Assembly: GCA_045661305.1 (NCBI GenBank)
Contig: JAZRFJ010000035.1
Span: forward strand, 1-6,026
DNA from: UMGS1840 sp045661305
GTDB lineage: Bacteria > Bacillota > Clostridia > UMGS1840
Length of the DNA stretch: 6,026 nt
Reading direction: 5' to 3'
Shown here: one piece after another, positions 1-5,790 of the stretch
How the letters are laid out: each line of letters begins with the position of its first letter
Numbering within the stretch: position 1 is the stretch's first letter
Notes under the pieces: model-generated
What the model saw: the letters and a program-made list of their open reading frames with translations, nothing else
The model's database searches: none
What the model was told of the DNA's origin: nothing
Program-made: the position numbers and the translations under genes

Positions 1-1181
1 TCGGTTTTGGCAGTACCTGTCATACCCGAAAGCTTATCATAAAGTCTGAAATAATTCTGGAAAGTGATTGTTGCAAGAGTTTTGGACTCTCTTTCAACCG
101 TTACAGCATGTTGTCAGTCATTCGCCTGATCAAGTCCGTCTCATTAACGGCGTGCGAACATCATTCTTCCCGTAAATTCATCAACAATTATTACTTCGCC
201 CTCTTTAACAACATAATCCTTATCTCTTTTCATTATGCCGTTTGCCCTAAGTGCCTGATTTATATGATGTGAAAGTGCAAGATTGTTTGAATCGGAAAGA
301 TTTTCAAGGTTAAATGCCTGTTCAGCTTTCTTAATACCCTGTGCTGTAAGTGTAGCTGATTTTGCTTTTTCATCAACAATATAATCTGCATCGCCCTCGT
401 CAGTAAGCTCTTTTGTGTTTTCCCCAACAACAACTTTTTTCTTCAAGGTTTTTACAAATCTGTCTGCAATGGAATATACCTCTGTCGACTTTTCGCCTTG
501 TCCCGAAATAATAAGCGGAGTTCTTGCCTCGTCAACCAAAATACTGTCAACCTCGTCGACAACAGCAAAGTTATGACCTCTTTGCACCATTCTTTCCTTA
601 TAGATAACCATATTATCTCTAAGGTAGTCAAACCCGAACTCATTATTTGTACCGTATGTTATATCACATTCATATTCCTTTTTTCTGTCAGACGGGTCAA
701 CAGCATGAACAACAAGACCGACAGATAAACCTAAAAATTGATAAACCTTTCCCATCCACTCGCTGTCACGGCGTGCAAGGTAATCATTAACAGTAACTAT
801 ATGAACACCTTTTTTTGTGAGTGCATTAAGGTAAGCAGGGAGTGTAGCAACTAAAGTTTTACCCTCACCTGTTCTCATTTCGGCAATTCTTCCCTGATGA
901 AGAACAATTCCGCCTATAATCTGAACGGGATAGTGCTTTAATCCTAAAACTCTCCACGAAGCCTCACGGCATGTCGCAAAAGCCTCAGGAAGTATATCGT
1001 CTAAGGTTTCACCATTCTCCAATCTTTTAATAAATTCATCTGTTTTTGCTCTTAGCTCGCTGTCCGAAAGCTTTTGATATTCTTCATCATACGAGAGTAC
1101 CTTTTCAGCAATCGGCTTTATTCTTTTAAGCTCTCTTTGGGAATAGCTCCCGAAGACCTTTTCAATCATATCTTTAAACAT
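1..1181 (-). CDS. secA: SecA preprotein translocase ATPase, N-terminal part, interrupted by three in-frame stops
   Basis: SecA is the cytosolic ATPase motor that pushes unfolded preproteins through the SecYEG channel. The start is ATG at 1181, preceded by AAGGAAG with 10 bases of spacing. Visible motifs are Walker A MRTGEGKT (residues 102-109), VNDYLARRD (131-139), TYGTNNEFGFDYLRDN (175-190) and Walker B DEVD (209-212) followed by the SecA-typical DEARTPLIISG. About 393 codons are present out of the usual 800-900; the rest lies beyond the left edge. The frame reads cleanly to residue 345 (FTGRMMFARR). It then meets TAA (144-146), TGA (141-143) and TGA (114-116), and afterwards continues in the same frame as textbook SecA (VERESKTLATITFQNYFRLYDK, then LSGMTGTAKT). 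The length across the damaged patch matches intact SecA, so there is no net frameshift. SecA is normally essential, so sequence error is more likely than a true pseudogene, but a second decayed copy is possible. Family assignment is certain; intactness is not. Confidence 0.93.
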
Positions 1182-1222
1182 AAAATCTCATCTTCCTTAT
1201 AGCATATAAAATAACATTGTAT

Positions 1223-1251
1223 ATTATATCATATTTTTACCATTAGTGCAA
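1223..1251 (-). promoter_or_regulatory. sigma-A-type promoter for secA
   Basis: Read on the minus strand, the -35 is TTGCAC (1246-1251), followed by a 17-base spacer and the -10 TATAAT (1223-1228). A TG one base upstream of the -10 makes it an extended -10. The predicted transcript starts near 1216, giving a leader of about 35 bases before the secA start codon. Confidence 0.7.
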
Positions 1252-1320
1252 TAGATTTTACAAAAAATTCACAATTTTATACTGTTTTAAAAAGAAAAAA
1301 GAAAAAATTTTAAAAAAATG

Positions 1321-1350
1321 TAGACAAACTGTGTGTTTATGTGTTATAAT
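1321..1350 (+). promoter_or_regulatory. promoter for the Fe-S scaffold / GGGtGRT operon
   Basis: The -35 is TAGACA (1321-1326), the spacer is 18 bases, and the -10 is TATAAT (1345-1350) with an extended TG. An A-tract-rich stretch at about 1289-1318 directly upstream resembles an UP element, suggesting strong constitutive expression. The start is predicted near 1357, leaving a leader of about 50 bases with no obvious hairpin. Confidence 0.7.
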
Positions 1351-1405
1351 ATAATTTAGTAAAATAACAAATTTACTATATAATACTTTTGGAGGTTTAG
1401 ATTTT

Positions 1406-2101
1406 ATGAGCAAATTCACAACAGAAGTTGAACACATGAGTTGTGTTTGTAAAGGACCAAACCACGGTCCTGCACCTATTCCTGAAGAAGGAAAATGGGT
1501 ACAAGCAAGAGAAATCAAGGATATTTCAGGTCTTACACACGGTGTAGGCTGGTGTGCTCCTCAGCAGGGTGCATGTAAGCTTACTCTTAATGTTAAAAAC
1601 GGTATCATTGAAGAAGCACTTGTTGAAACATTAGGCTGTACAGGTATGACACATTCTGCTGCTATGGCTGCTGAAATTTTAACAGGAAAAACTATTTTGG
1701 AAGCTTTAAACACAGACCTTGTGTGTGATGCTATCAATACAGCTATGAGAGAATTGTTCTTACAGATTGTTTACGGAAGAACACAGACAGCTTTCTCAGA
1801 AAACGGTCTTCCTATCGGAGCAGGCTTAGAGGACCTCGGTAAAGGACTCAGAGGTCAGATTGGTACAATGTACGCTACAAGCGAAAAAGGTCCAAGATAT
1901 TTGGAAATGGCTGAGGGTTATGTTACAAAGCTTGCACTCGATGATGACAAACAGATTATCGGTTATGAATTTATCAATTTCGGAAGAATGATGGATATGA
2001 TAAAAGCAGGCGAAACACCAGAAGAAGCTATGAAAAAAGCTATGGGAACTTACGGAAGATATGAAGGCGCTGCTTCATATATCGACCCACGTAAAGAATA
2101 G
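1406..2101 (+). CDS. NifU/IscU-like iron-sulfur cluster assembly scaffold protein
   Basis: This 231-residue cytosolic protein resembles the NifU N-terminal/IscU scaffold family, on which Fe-S clusters are built before transfer to client proteins. The core spans about residues 50-130. GAC57 corresponds to the first IscU ligand cysteine, LGC78 in the ETLGCTGMTHSAAMAAEILTGK segment to the second, and C107 probably to the third; the last alignment is by eye. The usual Asp after the first cysteine is not present here (ACKL). Unlike plain IscU (about 130 residues), it has an N-terminal extension with CVC (13-15) and C50, and about 100 extra C-terminal residues. GGAGG (1391-1395) lies 10 bases before the ATG. 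The next gene starts 13 bases downstream, so the two are almost certainly co-transcribed. Frequent GCT, GGT and GAA codons suggest good expression. Specific clients and the sulfur donor are not visible here. Confidence 0.85.
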   Translation: MSKFTTEVEHMSCVCKGPNHGPAPIPEEGKWVQAREIKDISGLTHGVGWCAPQQGACKLTLNVKNGIIEEALVETLGCTGMTHSAAMAAEILTGKTILEALNTDLVCDAINTAMRELFLQIVYGRTQTAFSENGLPIGAGLEDLGKGLRGQIGTMYATSEKGPRYLEMAEGYVTKLALDDDKQIIGYEFINFGRMMDMIKAGETPEEAMKKAMGTYGRYEGAASYIDPRKE

Positions 2102-2114
2102 GAGGTAAACGGAT

Positions 2115-3113
2115 ATGCAGTTATTTGAAGGTTATGAAAGAAGAATTGATGGTATCAATAAATGTTTGAAAGAAAACGGTATTGCATCATTGGAAGAAGC
2201 TAAAAAAATCTGTGACGATAAAGGTATTGATGTTTACTCAATCATAAAAGGCATTCAGCCTATATGCTTTGAAAACGCATGCTGGGCATATATCTTAGGT
2301 GCTGCACTTGCTATTAAAAGAGGTGCTGTAAATGCTGCTGACGCTGCTGAAATTATCGGTGAAGGCTTACAGGCTTTCTGTATCCCAGGTTCAGTTGCAG
2401 ATGACAGAAAGGTTGGTCTTGGTCACGGTAACTTAGCTGCAATGCTTCTTCGTGAAGAAACAAAATGCTTTGCATTCTTGGCAGGTCACGAATCATTCGC
2501 TGCTGCTGAAGGTGCAATCGGTATTGCAAAATCAGCTAACAAGGTAAGAAAAGAGCCTTTAAGAGTTATATTAAACGGTCTTGGAAAAGATGCTGCTCAG
2601 ATTATTTCAAGAATTAACGGATTTACCTATGTACAGACACAGTTTGACTATTACACAGGTAAAGTTAATATCGTAAAAGAAATTGCGTACTCTGACGGTG
2701 AAAGAGCAAAAGTAAGATGCTACGGTGCTGACGATGTTAGAGAAGGCGTTGGAATTATGACAATGGAAGGCGTTGATGTATCTATCACAGGTAACTCAAC
2801 AAACCCAACAAGATTCCAGCATCCTGTTGCAGGCACATACAAAAAAGAATGTGTTGCTAACGGTAAAAAATACTTCTCTGTTGCTTCAGGCGGCGGTACA
2901 GGAAGAACACTTCACCCAGATAACATGGCAGCAGGCCCAGCTTCATACGGCTTAACAGACACAATGGGAAGAATGCACTCTGACGCACAGTTTGCAGGTT
3001 CTTCATCAGTTCCTGCCCATGTTGAAATGATGGGACTTCTTGGTGCTGGTAACAACCCAATGGTTGGTATGTCAGTTGCTGTTGCTGTTGCTATCGAAGA
3101 AGCAAGCAAATAG
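2115..3113 (+). CDS. GGGtGRT family protein (conserved, uncharacterised)
   Basis: This 332-residue protein carries the signature GGGTGRT at residues 259-265 (SVASGGGTGRTLHPDN), for which I recall the family being named. No biochemical function is known to me. It has no signal peptide or clear membrane segment and appears soluble. It is rich in small residues, with glycine-rich stretches (GLGHGNLAAM 101-110, LAGHES 122-127, GAIGIAKSANK 133-143, MMGLLGAGNNPMVGMS 305-320) that could build a ligand or nucleotide pocket. Cysteines at 17, 33, 51, 56, 89, 118, 202 and 246 are scattered rather than arranged as a ferredoxin motif. AGGAGG overlaps the stop codon of the upstream scaffold gene and the gap is 13 bases, so translation is probably coupled. 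Constant pairing with a NifU-like scaffold would suggest a partner or client in Fe-S metabolism, which is inference. It is closed by a terminator 28 bases downstream. Confidence 0.85.
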   Translation: MQLFEGYERRIDGINKCLKENGIASLEEAKKICDDKGIDVYSIIKGIQPICFENACWAYILGAALAIKRGAVNAADAAEIIGEGLQAFCIPGSVADDRKVGLGHGNLAAMLLREETKCFAFLAGHESFAAAEGAIGIAKSANKVRKEPLRVILNGLGKDAAQIISRINGFTYVQTQFDYYTGKVNIVKEIAYSDGERAKVRCYGADDVREGVGIMTMEGVDVSITGNSTNPTRFQHPVAGTYKKECVANGKKYFSVASGGGTGRTLHPDNMAAGPASYGLTDTMGRMHSDAQFAGSSSVPAHVEMMGLLGAGNNPMVGMSVAVAVAIEEASK

Positions 3114-3141
3114 TAAATAGAACAATATTCTATAAAATTCC

Positions 3142-3182
3142 AAAGACTTCTGAACTTTTTGGTTTGGAAGTCTTTATTTATT
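3142..3182 (+). terminator. rho-independent terminator after the Fe-S scaffold / GGGtGRT operon
   Basis: A perfect 9-bp stem, AAAGACTTC (3142-3150) with GAAGTCTTT (3167-3175), has a 16-base loop and is followed by a T-rich tail. The -35 box of the next promoter begins immediately after it. Confidence 0.75.
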
Positions 3183-3209
3183 GACAAATATTTTTTTCTA
3201 TGATATAAT
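3181..3209 (+). promoter_or_regulatory. consensus promoter of the zeta-toxin-like operon
   Basis: Perfect TTGACA (3181-3186), a 17-base spacer holding a T-tract, and perfect TATAAT (3204-3209) with an extended TG. Transcription should start near 3216, about 28 bases before the first start codon. No clear operator palindrome overlaps it. Confidence 0.8.
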
Positions 3210-3243
3210 GTTAATACAATGATAGTTGAGAGGAGTGTTTGTT

Positions 3244-3459
3244 ATGAAAAGGCACGAATATATTCCTGACAATCAAGTAGTAAAAAGAGCAAAAGCCGCA
3301 GTGAAGCTTGCCATTGAAAGAAAAAATGCGATGGGAGTATCTGCTATTGTTTATAATAGAAAAACAGGTGAAATTTGCCGTTTGAATGAAGACGGAACAA
3401 AGACTGTTATACAAAAAAATTCAAGGAGACGATACAGTGAAAGAATTTCAACTAAATAA
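3244..3459 (+). CDS. small basic protein, putative antitoxin of the zeta-like kinase
   Basis: A 71-residue protein starting at the ATG at 3244, 8 bases after GAGAGGAG (3228-3235). An upstream TTG at 3226 is in frame but would place the ribosome binding site inside the gene, so it is rejected. The protein has a predicted helix (about residues 10-30, VVKRAKAAVKLAIERKNAMG), then a short beta-type segment (SAIVYNRKTGEICRLNEDGTK) and a basic tail. It overlaps the following kinase gene by 23 bases, an arrangement typical of toxin-antitoxin pairs. Small proteins of this helix-plus-strand layout commonly precede COG4185-type kinases, so an antitoxin role is reasonable. It rests on position and shape, not on a motif I can prove. 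Confidence 0.6.
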   Translation: MKRHEYIPDNQVVKRAKAAVKLAIERKNAMGVSAIVYNRKTGEICRLNEDGTKTVIQKNSRRRYSERISTK

Positions 3460-4055
3460 ATCTCCTGAAATAATTGTCTTTGCAGGCCTAACGGTTCGGG
3501 GAAATCTACTTTTACCGAACTGTTAAAACCAGCCATGATTGATTATATAAATGCTGACGAGATAAAAAAGCATTGAAATGTTCTGATTTACAGGCTGCCC
3601 AAATTGCTGAAAAGCAGAGAGAAGACCATGTTGAAAGGCTCGAAGAGTTTTGCTTTGAAACTGTTATGTCAACAGACAGAAATTTAAAACTACTTCAAAA
3701 AGCAAAAGATAAGGGTTATTTTATCAGATGCTACTATATTCTCACGGCAGACCCGTATATAAATGTTTGTCGTGTTAAATCTCGTGTTGAAGAAGGCGGG
3801 CATGATGTTCCGGAGGATAAAATCATTTCAAGATATGAAAAAGCATTAAATCTTGTTAAAGATGTTGTGGCTGTGAGTGATATATGTCATATATACGATA
3901 ACTCCGAAGAAAAGCCTTTTCGTATTTTCAAAAAAAGAAAATCAGAATGTTTTTTTCAAAAATGTGAGGATTGGTTTTGTGAAGATATAAAATTACTAAC
4001 AGGAATTGAAAAAATGACAGAATGTGATTTGAATTCCGCTAAAACAACATCTTAA
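3437..4055 (+). pseudogene. zeta-toxin-like P-loop kinase (COG4185 type), broken by two 1-base deletions
   Basis: Zeta-type toxins are kinases that phosphorylate UDP-activated sugars (or other small substrates) and block cell-wall synthesis. The GTG start (3437) has AGGAG 8 bases upstream. Restoring one C near 3487-3488 and one A in the A-run at 3564-3569 yields a continuous product of about 206 residues, the normal family length. In that product one sees Walker A GPNGSGKST (17-25), NADEI with the probable catalytic Asp41, FETVMS (74-79) and the characteristic GGHDVPEDKIISRYEKAL (121-138). As written, translation stops at TAA 3524 after about 29 residues. The first deletion lies inside the Walker A codons. 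Either the toxin is inactivated or the consensus has homopolymer-type errors. Translation of the remainder from 3573 (TTG, no ribosome binding site) is not credible. Family assignment is strong; the exact substrate is unknown. Confidence 0.85.
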
Positions 4056-4071
4056 AAATAGATAAAAATAT

Positions 4072-4112
4072 AAAGACACATCATTTTAAAAAATATTTGA
4101 TGTGTCTTTTTT
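4072..4112 (+). terminator. terminator after the kinase gene; first of two near-identical copies
   Basis: A perfect 12-bp stem, AAAGACACATCA (4072-4083) with TGATGTGTCTTT (4098-4109), encloses a 14-base A/T loop and ends in a T-run. The same hairpin, with a loop one base shorter, recurs at 5237-5279 behind the Fic gene. Confidence 0.85.
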
Positions 4113-4138
4113 TATAGAAACAAAAAGTACAAAAAATT

Positions 4139-4181
4139 CATCAATCAAAAAAATGATTTATGACTTGATTTTTGATTGATG
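4139..4181. promoter_or_regulatory. 13-bp inverted repeat, candidate operator for the Fic gene
   Basis: CATCAATCAAAAA (4139-4151) is the exact reverse complement of TTTTTGATTGATG (4169-4181), with a 17-base centre. The right arm covers the end of the -35 box and the promoter spacer, so a bound protein would block RNA polymerase. A terminator role is unlikely because no T-run follows it and it precedes the predicted transcription start. The winged helix at the C-terminus of the Fic protein is an obvious candidate binder; that link is inference. Confidence 0.6.
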
Positions 4182-4193
4182 ATGTGCTATAAT
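4165..4193 (+). promoter_or_regulatory. promoter of the Fic gene
   Basis: The -35 is TTGATT (4165-4170), the spacer is 17 bases, and the -10 is TATAAT (4188-4193) with an extended TG (TGC before it). Initiation is predicted near 4200, inside the first 9-bp repeat. Confidence 0.7.
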
Positions 4194-4194
4194 A

Positions 4195-4230
4195 TACAAA
4201 AGGTACAAAAGGTACAAAAGGTACAAAAGA
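4195..4230 (+). repeat. four tandem 9-bp repeats in the Fic gene leader
   Basis: The unit TACAAAAGG occurs at 4195-4203, 4204-4212 and 4213-4221, with a one-base variant TACAAAAGA at 4222-4230. The array fills the whole predicted leader between the -10 box and the GAGGTG ribosome binding site (4229-4234), 10 bases before ATG 4245. Copy-number change by slippage would alter leader length and the set of weak AAAGG ribosome-binding-like sites without touching the coding frame. Confidence 0.8.
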
Positions 4231-4244
4231 GGTGAATTTTAAAA

Positions 4245-5222
4245 ATGAAGAATAAAAAACCACCATTTGAAATAAACGAAAAAATAATGTCCGATGTTAT
4301 AGAAATTGCAGAGCTTGTGGGCAAAGCAAGCATAAAAAATAACATATCCCAAAATCCTACTTTGAGAAGAACAAACAGAATACGCACGATATATTCTTCC
4401 CTTAAAATAGAACAAAATACACTTGATATAGAACAAGTTACTGCCCTTTTATCAGGAAAAAGAGTTTTAGCACCGCCAAAAGACATTAAGGAAGTAAAAA
4501 ATGCTTATGAAATATATGATGCATTGGAAAGCTTAAACCCATATTCTGTTGATGACCTATTAAAAGCACACGGAGTTATGGTAAAAGATATCGAAAATGA
4601 AGCTGGAGAATTTCGCTCCCGTCCCGTAGGCATTGTTAACGAAAAAGGGGAAATTTTGCATTTTGGAACATTGCCGAGATATGTTCCCTCGCTTGTTGAA
4701 GAGCTTTTAAAATGGGCAGAAGAAAGTAATATTCATATCCTTATAAAAAGCTGTGTTTTTCATTATGAATTTGAACTTATTCACCCATTTTCTGACGGGA
4801 ACGGAAGAATAGGAAGATTATGGCATACGCTTATGCTTTCAAAATGGAATCCGCTTTTTCTATGGTTACCGATAGAGTCCATTATATACGATAACCAAAA
4901 AAGCTATTATAATGCTATAAATATTTCAAACCAAAAAGGCGAATCAACCTTATTTATTGAATTTATGCTTTCTGTGATAAAGCAAGCCTTAAAAGAAGCT
5001 TGTGATTTAGAGCTCACAAATGAAATCATTAATAAAAAAGACCAAATGAGGCTTGAAAAAATATATTCTTTTCTTGATACTCATAAATATATAACAAACA
5101 GCGACTTACAAAAACTGCTTGGTGTTTCTTCTGCTACTGCAACAAGAATTTTAACATCACTTTATAAATCAAAAAAACTTGAAAGAATAAGAGTGAAAAG
5201 CTGTTGGGGATATATAAAGTAA
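4245..5222 (+). CDS. Fic-domain protein (AMPylase type) with C-terminal winged helix
   Basis: Fic proteins usually transfer AMP from ATP to a hydroxyl side chain of a target protein. This 325-residue example has a perfect core motif HPFSDGNGRIGR (180-191) with catalytic His180. The flap GEFRSRPVGIV (121-131) is expected to dock the target. An N-terminal inhibitory helix contains SSLKIEQNTL (51-60), where S52 and E56 fit the class II (S/T)xxxE pattern, so the enzyme is probably self-inhibited. The usual Gly/Asn after that Glu is Gln57. Residues about 265-325 form a winged-helix DNA-binding domain (ITNSDLQKLLGVSSATATRILTSLYKSKKL). No signal peptide is present, so it acts in the cytosol. It is a single-gene transcription unit with its own promoter, a 13-bp inverted repeat and terminator. 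Autoregulation through the winged helix is plausible inference. No separate FicA-like antitoxin gene is seen, consistent with an internal inhibitory motif. Confidence 0.93.
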   Translation: MKNKKPPFEINEKIMSDVIEIAELVGKASIKNNISQNPTLRRTNRIRTIYSSLKIEQNTLDIEQVTALLSGKRVLAPPKDIKEVKNAYEIYDALESLNPYSVDDLLKAHGVMVKDIENEAGEFRSRPVGIVNEKGEILHFGTLPRYVPSLVEELLKWAEESNIHILIKSCVFHYEFELIHPFSDGNGRIGRLWHTLMLSKWNPLFLWLPIESIIYDNQKSYYNAINISNQKGESTLFIEFMLSVIKQALKEACDLELTNEIINKKDQMRLEKIYSFLDTHKYITNSDLQKLLGVSSATATRILTSLYKSKKLERIRVKSCWGYIK

Positions 5223-5236
5223 TAATAATAAAACTA

Positions 5237-5279
5237 AAAGACACATCATTTGAAAAATATTTGATGTGTCTTTTTTTAT
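5237..5279 (+). terminator. terminator after the Fic gene; second near-identical copy
   Basis: The stem AAAGACACATCA (5237-5248) with TGATGTGTCTTT (5262-5273) is identical to the one at 4072-4109, with a 13-base loop and a T-run. The two copies form a direct repeat of about 43 bp that brackets the Fic unit. Confidence 0.85.
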
Positions 5280-5286
5280 CGTACTA

Positions 5287-5315
5287 TTGACATTTTTTTA
5301 AATCAATGGTACAAT
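5287..5315 (+). promoter_or_regulatory. promoter of leader module 1
   Basis: TTGACA (5287-5292), 17-base spacer with a T7 tract, then TACAAT (5310-5315). This -10 is the weakest of the three modules. Start predicted at about G5322. Confidence 0.75.
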
Positions 5316-5321
5316 AATTGT

Positions 5322-5480
5322 GCCACTCAATAACTGAATAATTTTTCAATACAGGGAAATACTTTGTTAAAAAGTGTTTCCTTACTTTCTCAACCTGTAT
5401 TGAAAAAGTTATTGTGTGGCTACAATTAAGGAATACACTTTTTTAGTGTGTTCCCTTGTCGGAGCACACTTTTTTATTTT
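5322..5480 (+). ncRNA. structured leader RNA, module 1, ending in a terminator
   Basis: Outer stem GCCACTCAATAACT (5322-5335) with AGTTATTGTGTGGC (5407-5420), one T-T mismatch. Then a 5' bulge around GAATAAT, and a second stem 5343-5355 with 5394-5406 (13 bp, perfect). An apical hairpin GAAATACTTT (5356-5365) with AAAGTGTTTC (5371-5380) follows. Downstream, segment 5445-5454 can pair either with 5430-5439 or with 5461-5470; the second choice is followed by a T-run and is a terminator. Termination would give a transcript of about 155 bases. No known riboswitch class or T-box sequence is recognised. Confidence 0.75.
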
Positions 5481-5495
5481 TGGGAGAAAATTACT

Positions 5496-5525
5496 ATTAA
5501 AAGATTTATTACAGTATTCTATTGA
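5496..5525 (+). pseudogene. vestigial gene start in module 1 (start codon lost)
   Basis: Behind a GGGAG site (5482-5486) the sequence matches the downstream gene start, but the ATG has become ATT. The frame would read x-KRFITVFY-stop, with the stop inside the -35 box of module 2. It is a duplication remnant and probably not translated. Confidence 0.6.
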
Positions 5526-5550
5526 CATTTTTTTAAATTAATGTTATAAT
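5522..5550 (+). promoter_or_regulatory. promoter of leader module 2
   Basis: Perfect TTGACA (5522-5527), 17-base spacer, perfect TATAAT (5545-5550). Start predicted at about G5557. Confidence 0.8.
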
Positions 5551-5556
5551 TTTCAT

Positions 5557-5715
5557 GGTACACAATTGAATACAGTTCTAACCACTATGGGAAAATACTT
5601 GGTAAAAGGTGTTTTCTCTATTTACTCATACCATAGTGGGAAAAATTGTGTGCCAACAATTAGGGATTTCACTTTTTCGGTGTGTTCCCTTGTTGGAACA
5701 CACTTTTTTATTTTT
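5557..5715 (+). ncRNA. structured leader RNA, module 2, ending in a terminator
   Basis: Outer stem GGTACACAATT (5557-5567) with AATTGTGTGCC (5644-5654), one wobble. Second stem CCACTATGG (5582-5590) with CCATAGTGG (5631-5639). Apical hairpin GAAAATACTT (5591-5600) with AGGTGTTTTC (5607-5616). The terminator GTGTGTTCC (5680-5688) with GGAACACAC (5695-5703) plus T-run is the most perfect of the three. The alternative upstream partner of the terminator's 5' arm is AGGGATTTCAC (5662-5672). The fold matches module 1 although most stem bases differ. Confidence 0.75.
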
Positions 5716-5729
5716 GGGAGAAAATTACT

Positions 5730-5759
5730 ATGAAAAGATTTATTACAGTATTCTATTGA
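5730..5759 (+). CDS. nine-codon mini-ORF MKRFITVFY at the end of module 2
   Basis: GGGAG (5716-5720) lies 9 bases before ATG 5730. The frame encodes MKRFITVFY and stops at TGA 5757-5759, which is part of the TTGACA -35 box of module 3. It shares MKRF and its whole translation-start region with the real gene at 5972, so it is most simply a duplicated gene start cut short. It could be translated if the terminator at 5680-5709 is read through, but no function is evident. Confidence 0.4.
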   Translation: MKRFITVFY

Positions 5760-5784
5760 CATTTTTTTCAATTAATGCTATAAT
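5756..5784 (+). promoter_or_regulatory. promoter of leader module 3
   Basis: Perfect TTGACA (5756-5761), 17-base spacer, perfect TATAAT (5779-5784) with an extended TG (TGC before it), which makes it the strongest of the three by eye. Start predicted at about G5791. Confidence 0.8.
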
Positions 5785-5790
5785 TTTTAT

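Noticed and set aside
498..728. Open frame of 76 codons opposite secA
   Set aside because: It lies antisense to a highly conserved SecA domain and lacks any coding signal of its own.
3226..3243. Upstream TTG start for the small putative antitoxin
   Set aside because: It would place the Shine-Dalgarno sequence GAGAGGAG inside the coding region; ATG 3244 has ideal spacing.
3485..3570. Programmed frameshifting in the kinase gene
   Set aside because: Two separate shifts would be needed, and the first site is not a slippery heptamer; simple base loss explains both.
3573..4055. Kinase C-terminal part as an independent 160-residue gene
   Set aside because: It starts mid-domain at TTG without a ribosome binding site, and the upstream bases encode the missing Walker A and NADEI motifs in shifted frames.
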